In this document: positions 59,684 to 64,000 of the stretch, piece by piece
How the letters are laid out: each line of letters opens with the position of its first letter
How positions within the stretch are numbered: the first letter of the stretch is position 1
Source: Rhodoblastus acidophilus
Lineage (GTDB): Bacteria; Pseudomonadota; Alphaproteobacteria; Rhizobiales; Beijerinckiaceae
Reading direction: 5' to 3'
Length of the DNA stretch: 64,000 nucleotides
Assembly (NCBI RefSeq): GCF_009720655.1
Contig: NZ_WNKS01000004.1
Coordinates: 186,001-250,000, forward strand
Position numbers and translations under genes: made by a program
The notes under the pieces: generated by a model
Database searches by the model: none
Told to the model about the DNA's origin: nothing
What the model saw: the letters and a program-made list of their open reading frames with translations, nothing else

Positions 59684-60196
59684 ATGTCGCAGGCGCTCAT
59701 CACCATAAGGCGCGCAATGCCCGGCGATGCCGACCAGATCGCCGCAGTCCACGATGCTGCGTGGCGCGAGGCCTATCGCGGCGTGATTCCCGGACGGGAG
59801 CTCGAGCGACTGATTGCGCGACGCGGGCCGGACTGGTGGCGCAGCGCCGTGCTGCAAGGTAGCCGGCTCCTGGTCCTGTCCACGCATGGGCGGCTGGGCG
59901 GCTATGTCTCCTACGGACGCAACCGGGCGCCTTCGCTCGAATATGATGGCGAGATTTTCGAACTCTATCTGGCGCCGGAATATCAGGGGCTTGGCTTCGG
60001 CCGGCGCCTGTTCCAGGGCGGGCGCGACGACTTGGCCGCCAATGGCCTCGACCGCGTTCTGGTCTGGTCGCTCGCGGACAATACGCGAGCCCTTGATTTC
60101 TATCGACGGCTTGGCGGCAAGGAAATTCGCCGCGCCCGCGAAATCTTCGGCGGCGTCCGGCTTGGACGCGTCGCCTTCGGATTTGAAGCCGCTTGA
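59684..60196 (+). CDS. GNAT-family N-acetyltransferase
   Basis: A 170-residue acetyltransferase starting MSQALITIRRAMPGDADQIA. The acetyl-CoA site is LYLAPEYQGLGFGRRLFQGG (about 100-120), with VWSLADNTRALDFYRRLGGK after it. The N-terminal AWREAYRGVIPG is typical of Rim-like GNAT proteins. The acceptor is unknown. An in-frame TTG 12 codons upstream is less likely. ppa lies 71 bases downstream on the same strand. Confidence 0.87.
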   Translation: MSQALITIRRAMPGDADQIAAVHDAAWREAYRGVIPGRELERLIARRGPDWWRSAVLQGSRLLVLSTHGRLGGYVSYGRNRAPSLEYDGEIFELYLAPEYQGLGFGRRLFQGGRDDLAANGLDRVLVWSLADNTRALDFYRRLGGKEIRRAREIFGGVRLGRVAFGFEAA

Positions 60197-60267
60197 CCGG
60201 ACGATTCCGGTTGCGATTGTCGAGTGAATGACTAAACAAGGGCTCAGGTCAATCATCGGAGAGCCCA

Positions 60268-60804
60268 ATGCGTCTCGACGCCATCAGCATCGGCAAGAAT
60301 TATCCCGAAGACGTCAATGTCGTCATCGAAGTTCCGATCGGCGGCGAGCCGATCAAATATGAAATGGACAAGCCGTCGGGCGCGCTGATGGTGGACCGCT
60401 TCCTCTACACGCCGATGCGCTATCCCGGCAATTACGGCTTCATTCCGCACACCCTGTCCGAAGACGGCGACCCCTGCGACGTGCTGGTGGCCAACACCCG
60501 CCCGATCATTCCCGGCGCGATCATCAATGTCCGCCCGATCGGCGTGCTCAAGATGATCGATGAAGCCGGCGGCGACGAAAAAATCCTGGCCGTGCCCAGC
60601 CACAAGCTCACCAAACGCTACGACAAGGTGCAGTGCTACACCGATCTGCCCGAGATCACCTGGAAGCAGATCGAGCACTTCTTCACGCATTACAAGGATC
60701 TGGAGCCCGGCAAATGGGTCAAGTTCGCCGGCTGGGGCGATGCGGCGGAAGCCAAGCGCGTCATCACCGAGTCGATCGAGCGCGCCAAGATCGAGAAGAA
60801 GTAA
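60268..60804 (+). CDS. ppa: inorganic pyrophosphatase
   Basis: A 178-residue soluble family I enzyme. It starts [38 protein letters not shown] and [17 protein letters not shown] carry the metal-binding Asp residues, and [16 protein letters not shown] follows. It drives biosynthetic reactions by removing pyrophosphate. CGGAGAG precedes the ATG. A terminator follows. Confidence 0.97.
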   Translation: MRLDAISIGKNYPEDVNVVIEVPIGGEPIKYEMDKPSGALMVDRFLYTPMRYPGNYGFIPHTLSEDGDPCDVLVANTRPIIPGAIINVRPIGVLKMIDEAGGDEKILAVPSHKLTKRYDKVQCYTDLPEITWKQIEHFFTHYKDLEPGKWVKFAGWGDAAEAKRVITESIERAKIEKK

Positions 60805-60826
60805 GTTCGGTTTCGATTTATCCGAG

Positions 60827-60854
60827 GGCGCGGGGGAAACCACCGCGCCTTTTT
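60827..60854 (+). terminator. intrinsic terminator after ppa
   Basis: A 7-bp stem GGCGCGG / CCGCGCC with a 9-base loop, followed by TTTTT. It ends at the stop codon of the convergent glk gene. Confidence 0.85.
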
Positions 60855-61813
60855 CATGGCCGGAACGCCGCCGCCGCGCCGAACAGGCCGGGCTGCGGGT
60901 GGACGATCATCCAGACCGGAATGTTCGCCATCATCTCGCGATAACGCCCCTTGGCGACGAAGCTGTTCGCGAATGCGGAAGCGCCCAGCAGGGGGGCTAT
61001 GCGCGGCGCCAGGCCGCCGGCGAGAATGACGGCTTCGGCGCCATGAACCAGGGCGAGATCGCCGGCGACCGCGCCAAGGCACGAGCAGAATTTTTGCAGC
61101 GCGGCGCGCGCGAACGCGTCGGTTCCGGCGATGGCCGCCGCCCACAGCGTGGGGGCGTCGGGAGCCTCCACGCCCGAGTGCGCCGAAAATATTTCCGCCA
61201 AACCCGGCCCCGACAGGATGCGCTCAATCGAGACGCGGCCGAATTTTTCGCGCAGGCGCGCCAGCAGATCATCCTCGAAGGCGTCGCGCGGCGCAAAGTC
61301 GATGTGGCCGCCCTCGGTTTCGACGACCCGATGGCCGTCGGCGCCGATGATCAATTGCGCGACGCCCAGGCCCGTGCCCGGTCCCAGGATCGAGATCACC
61401 CCGGAGCGCGGCGGTCGATCTGGTCCGAAGACGTGCGAAAAACTCGACGGATCGGCTTTGGCCGCCGCATGCGCGACGGCGCCGAAATCGTTGAGCAACC
61501 GCACTTCGTCCAGGCCAAGCTCCGCGGCCAGCGTTTTGGGACGCAGGGTCCAGGGATTGTTGGTGAATTTCAGCGTCTCGCCCCGGATCGGGCAGGCGAG
61601 GGCGAAGCTCGCGCGCCGGGGGCGCGCGCCCTCGATCTTGTCCGCGAACGTCTTGTACGCGGAGGCGAGGTCGGGATAATCCGCCGTGCGCAACACAACG
61701 GCGTCGCCAAGCTCTGGCCTGGAGTCGCGGTCGATCCCGGCCAGCGCGAAGCGCGCATGGGTGCCGCCAATGTCGGCGACGGCGATGATTTCCGCGTGTG
61801 AGCCGTTTGCCAC
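60854..61813 (-). CDS. glk: glucokinase
   Basis: A 319-residue sugar kinase of the bacterial Glk family. The N-terminal phosphate loop is VADIGGTHARFALAG; FTNNPWTLRPKTLAAELG, LNDFGAVAHAA and ILGPGTGLGVAQLI are further signatures, and ETEGGHIDFAPRD binds glucose. The start is GTG at 61813, preceded by GGAGG at 6 bases; longer ORF starts upstream lack any match. It diverges from the SulP gene across 115 bases. Confidence 0.93.
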   Translation of the reverse strand: MANGSHAEIIAVADIGGTHARFALAGIDRDSRPELGDAVVLRTADYPDLASAYKTFADKIEGARPRRASFALACPIRGETLKFTNNPWTLRPKTLAAELGLDEVRLLNDFGAVAHAAAKADPSSFSHVFGPDRPPRSGVISILGPGTGLGVAQLIIGADGHRVVETEGGHIDFAPRDAFEDDLLARLREKFGRVSIERILSGPGLAEIFSAHSGVEAPDAPTLWAAAIAGTDAFARAALQKFCSCLGAVAGDLALVHGAEAVILAGGLAPRIAPLLGASAFANSFVAKGRYREMMANIPVWMIVHPQPGLFGAAAAFRP

Positions 61814-61928
61814 GTGAATCCTCCGATGCGCCCGAGTTTTCGGCGCGAGTCTATCCCCAAAGCGCGTTGCGCGCACGAATCCCTTTCCTTCGCCGCCGGC
61901 ATGGGACAGATTTGGCGAGGGGGCGCCG

Positions 61929-63623
61929 ATGAACGGAACGGAAAAAAGCCGGTTGTTGTTTCGCGGCTTGATGGGCGCCGGCGCCTCGTGGCGCGCCGAT
62001 CTGCTGGCGGGGCTGACGCTGGCCGCCATCGCCGCGCCCGAGCAGATGGCGACGGCGCGCCTCGGCGGCTACGCGCCTTCGATCGGCTTTTTCGCCTTTA
62101 TGGCGGGCGCGCTCGGCTTCGCCGCGTTCGGCGCCAATCGCTTGATGTCGGTGGGTGCGGATTCGACGATCATGCCCATTTTCGCCGCCTCGCTCGCCCT
62201 GATCGCGCCGGTGGGCGGCGCGGACTACGCCATGCTCTCGGCGCTGCTGGCTTTTCTCGTCGGCGCGACGATGTGCGGGGCCGGGCTGTTTCGCGCCGGC
62301 TGGGTCGCCAATCTGCTGTCGATCCCGGTGCTGACCGGGTTTTTGGCCGGTATAGCCGTCCACATCGTGATGTCGCAATTGCCGGCGCTGCTTGGCCTGC
62401 CCCCGGGTTCGGGCGACGCGTTGCAGCGCGCCGGCGAGATCGCGGCCCGGATCGGCGAGGCCAAGCCGCTGGCGATGTCCGTCGGCCTGGCTAGCCTCGC
62501 CCTGATCGTCGCGGCCGAGGTTTTTGCGCCACGGCTTCCCGCCGCCTTGCTGGCGGTGGGCGCGGCCACGTTTGGCGCGCTGTGGTTCGATGTCGATCCC
62601 GCCGCGCTTCCGGTCATTGGGGCCTTTCCCGTCGAGTGGCCGAAATCGGTTGCGCTGGACGCCAGTGTCGAACAGGTCTTCAGGCTGGTCGGCCTCGCCG
62701 TTCTCCTGACGCTCGTCATCATGGTGCAGAGCGCGGCCGTTTCGCGCGCCTATGGATCGCCCGACGGGGAGACCGACATCAACAGGGATTTTGTCGGCAT
62801 TGGCGCGGGCGGCCTGCTGGCGGGGCTGTTCGGCGCCTTCCCCGTCAACGCCAGCCCGCCGCGAACCGCGATGGTCGAGGCCAGCGGCGGGCGATCGCAA
62901 CTGTCCGGGCTCTCCGCCGCGCTTGCGCTCGCGCTGCTCGCGGCGTTCGGCGAGAAATTCCTCAGCCACACGCCGGAAGCCTCATTGGCGGCCATCCTGC
63001 TGTTCATCGCCGGCCGCATCGTGAGGCTGGCCGACATGCGCGACATTTTCCGGCGTTCCCGGCCTGAATTCCTGCTGATGGCGATCACGGCGGCGGCCGT
63101 GGTGCTGCTGCCGGTGCAGACCGGGGTGGCGCTGGCGATCATCCTGTCGCTGATCCACGGCGTCTGGTCGACGACGCAGACCGACTTGCAAACGTTCGAG
63201 CGCCTGCCGGGTGAAACCGTGTGGTGGCCGCGCAATCCTTCCTGCCCCGGCGAAACCCTCCCCGGGGTCGCCGTGGTCGGCTTCCAGGCGCCGCTGTCCC
63301 ACCTCAACGCCGACCGGTTCCGGATGCAATTGCAGGAGCTTGCGCAGCGACAGCCGATGCGGCTCATCGTCCTCGAGGCCTCCGCCATCGTTTCCATCGA
63401 CTACACGGCGGCGCGGGCGCTGGCCGCGGCGATCAAGCATTGCCACGGGCTCGGCTGCGATTTCGCCATCGCTCGGCTCGAGTCCGTGCGCGCGCAGGCG
63501 GCCCTGCGCGCCTCCGGGGTGGTGGAGGCGCTCGCCCGTCCGGACGCCAGCGGCGAGACGCGGATTTTCCACAGCGTTGACGAGGCTTTGCGTCAACTGG
63601 TCGGCCCGCAAGGAGGGCGATGA
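61929..63623 (+). CDS. SulP-family anion transporter with STAS domain
   Basis: A 564-residue membrane protein. The transport domain (about 20-420) begins RADLLAGLTLAAIAAPEQMA and contains FGANRLMSVGADSTIMPIFA and GIGAGGLLAGLFGAFPVNAS. A C-terminal STAS domain (about 450-555; VVGFQAPLSHLNADRFR, ASAIVSIDYTAARAL) completes the SulP layout. Substrates of bacterial SulP proteins include sulfate, bicarbonate and dicarboxylates; which one applies is not readable here. GAGGGGGCG precedes the ATG. Confidence 0.9.
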   Translation: MNGTEKSRLLFRGLMGAGASWRADLLAGLTLAAIAAPEQMATARLGGYAPSIGFFAFMAGALGFAAFGANRLMSVGADSTIMPIFAASLALIAPVGGADYAMLSALLAFLVGATMCGAGLFRAGWVANLLSIPVLTGFLAGIAVHIVMSQLPALLGLPPGSGDALQRAGEIAARIGEAKPLAMSVGLASLALIVAAEVFAPRLPAALLAVGAATFGALWFDVDPAALPVIGAFPVEWPKSVALDASVEQVFRLVGLAVLLTLVIMVQSAAVSRAYGSPDGETDINRDFVGIGAGGLLAGLFGAFPVNASPPRTAMVEASGGRSQLSGLSAALALALLAAFGEKFLSHTPEASLAAILLFIAGRIVRLADMRDIFRRSRPEFLLMAITAAAVVLLPVQTGVALAIILSLIHGVWSTTQTDLQTFERLPGETVWWPRNPSCPGETLPGVAVVGFQAPLSHLNADRFRMQLQELAQRQPMRLIVLEASAIVSIDYTAARALAAAIKHCHGLGCDFAIARLESVRAQAALRASGVVEALARPDASGETRIFHSVDEALRQLVGPQGGR

Positions 63624-63924
63624 CGACCGGCCTCCGTCACAGGAGATCCTCGGGCTGCCGCTGGCTCTGATCTTTGAGCCAACAGTCGGCATTTTAGATT
63701 CGGATTGTCACAAAACGCCCAAAAAAATGTGGCAAATTTGAAACAGACTTCTGCAAACCGCGCCCAGAGGCGGCTTTCGAGGCCGCGGGTCGTTGCCAAA
63801 AATTTGAGCCGATTTTATTGGTTATGACAGCCGCGCTTGAGGGGTTAAGCGCGCCTCGTAGTTTCAGGTTGCCGCGACGTTTATGCGTCTCGAACGGCCT
63901 TTGACCCTGGATTTGGAGACCGAA
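63624..63924 (+). other. intergenic region without recognised gene
   Basis: A 301-base gap between the SulP gene and the last partial gene. It is AT-richer than its surroundings from about 63700. No RNA gene or repeat was recognised; only a possible promoter (63793-63821) is seen. Confidence 0.5.
63793..63821 (+). promoter_or_regulatory. possible sigma-70-like promoter of the final gene
   Basis: TTGCCA (5 of 6 to TTGACA) and TATTGG (3 of 6 to TATAAT) with a 17-base spacer. It would give a leader of about 100 bases before the ATG at 63925. The weak -10 keeps this tentative. Confidence 0.3.
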
Positions 63925-64000
63925 ATGAAGAACCATTTGATGGCAGCGGCCGCCGTCCTCGCGTTGATGTCCGCGAGCTCCGTCGCTTATGCCGGTGATC
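63925..64000 (+). CDS. exported protein, N-terminal fragment (3' end outside window)
   Basis: The ATG at 63925 follows GGAG by 7 bases. The visible 25 codons read MKNHLMAAAAVLALMSAS followed by SVAYAGD, a signal peptide with a clear AYA cleavage site. The gene runs off the window, so the mature protein cannot be identified. Confidence 0.7.
   Translation, partial: MKNHLMAAAAVLALMSASSVAYAGD

Noticed and set aside
63694-63936. An 80-codon minus-strand ORF in the gap before the last gene
   Set aside because: It overlaps the start of the exported protein gene, has no good ribosome-binding site and resembles nothing known.

Overview
This window looks like a stretch of chromosome from a GC-rich alphaproteobacterium of the order Hyphomicrobiales (Rhizobiales), probably in or near the Beijerinckiaceae/Methylocystaceae. 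That placement is inferred from gene content and order: atpHAGDC without atpBEF, ptsP next to lysC, tsaD divergent from hemC, rpiA-DUF2059-gor, mdh-sucCDAB-lpdA, and a DUF1476 (F1-ATPase zeta inhibitor) gene. Almost everything is core housekeeping. There is no prophage, insertion sequence, CRISPR array, rRNA or recognisable tRNA. About 59 protein genes fill the window, two of them cut by its ends.

Layout. 1-3.7 kb: a pair of TPM-domain membrane proteins and a PAS-PAS-GGDEF-EAL cyclic-di-GMP enzyme. 3.7-10.3 kb (minus strand): an MltB-type lytic transglycosylase, leuD, a zincin-like metallopeptidase, osmC, leuC, rplS, and purQ-purS-purC. 10.6-14.3 kb: DUF1476/zeta, xerC, and convergent to it a ClC-type anion transporter with a small membrane protein gene. 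14.4-25.6 kb (minus strand): zapE-tetR, then mdh-sucC-sucD-sucA-sucB-lpdA, which encodes malate dehydrogenase, succinyl-CoA synthetase and the whole 2-oxoglutarate dehydrogenase complex. 25.7-30.2 kb: marR, an EVE/YciI pair, DUF3597, and the overlapping set tsaD - PLD-type nuclease - gpsA. 30.4-37.7 kb: hemC-hemD-DUF2147, secA and priA. 37.9-42.9 kb: the F1 part of ATP synthase, atpHAGDC. 43-48.7 kb: ubiG, lysC, ptsP and prfA. 48.8-53 kb: manC, manB and a zinc alcohol dehydrogenase. 53-58.1 kb (minus strand): gor, DUF2059, rpiA, an Atm1-type ABC exporter and a hypothetical gene. 58.3-64 kb: an OprB-type porin, a GNAT acetyltransferase, ppa, glk, a SulP transporter and the start of an exported protein.

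How the genes work together. The window covers central carbon and energy metabolism (TCA enzymes, ATP synthase F1 and its zeta inhibitor, glucokinase, ribose-5-phosphate isomerase, pyrophosphatase). It also holds leucine, lysine/threonine, purine, haem and ubiquinone biosynthesis steps, protein export and translation factors (SecA, L19, RF1, TsaD), and GDP-mannose supply for surface polysaccharide (manC-manB). Many minus-strand neighbours overlap by 1-4 bases (GTGA, ATGA or TGATG), so translational coupling is common.

I did not find a convincing new biological system. The better leads are regulatory or architectural: hairpins in the gaps of the atp and TCA operons, a terminator-like hairpin after sucD, a terminator whose T-run ends three bases before the manB start codon, three copies of a dispersed palindromic repeat, a small exported single-HKD nuclease locked between tsaD and gpsA, a ClC homologue without the usual selectivity-filter motif, and synteny breaks at prfA/prmC and trmD/rplS.
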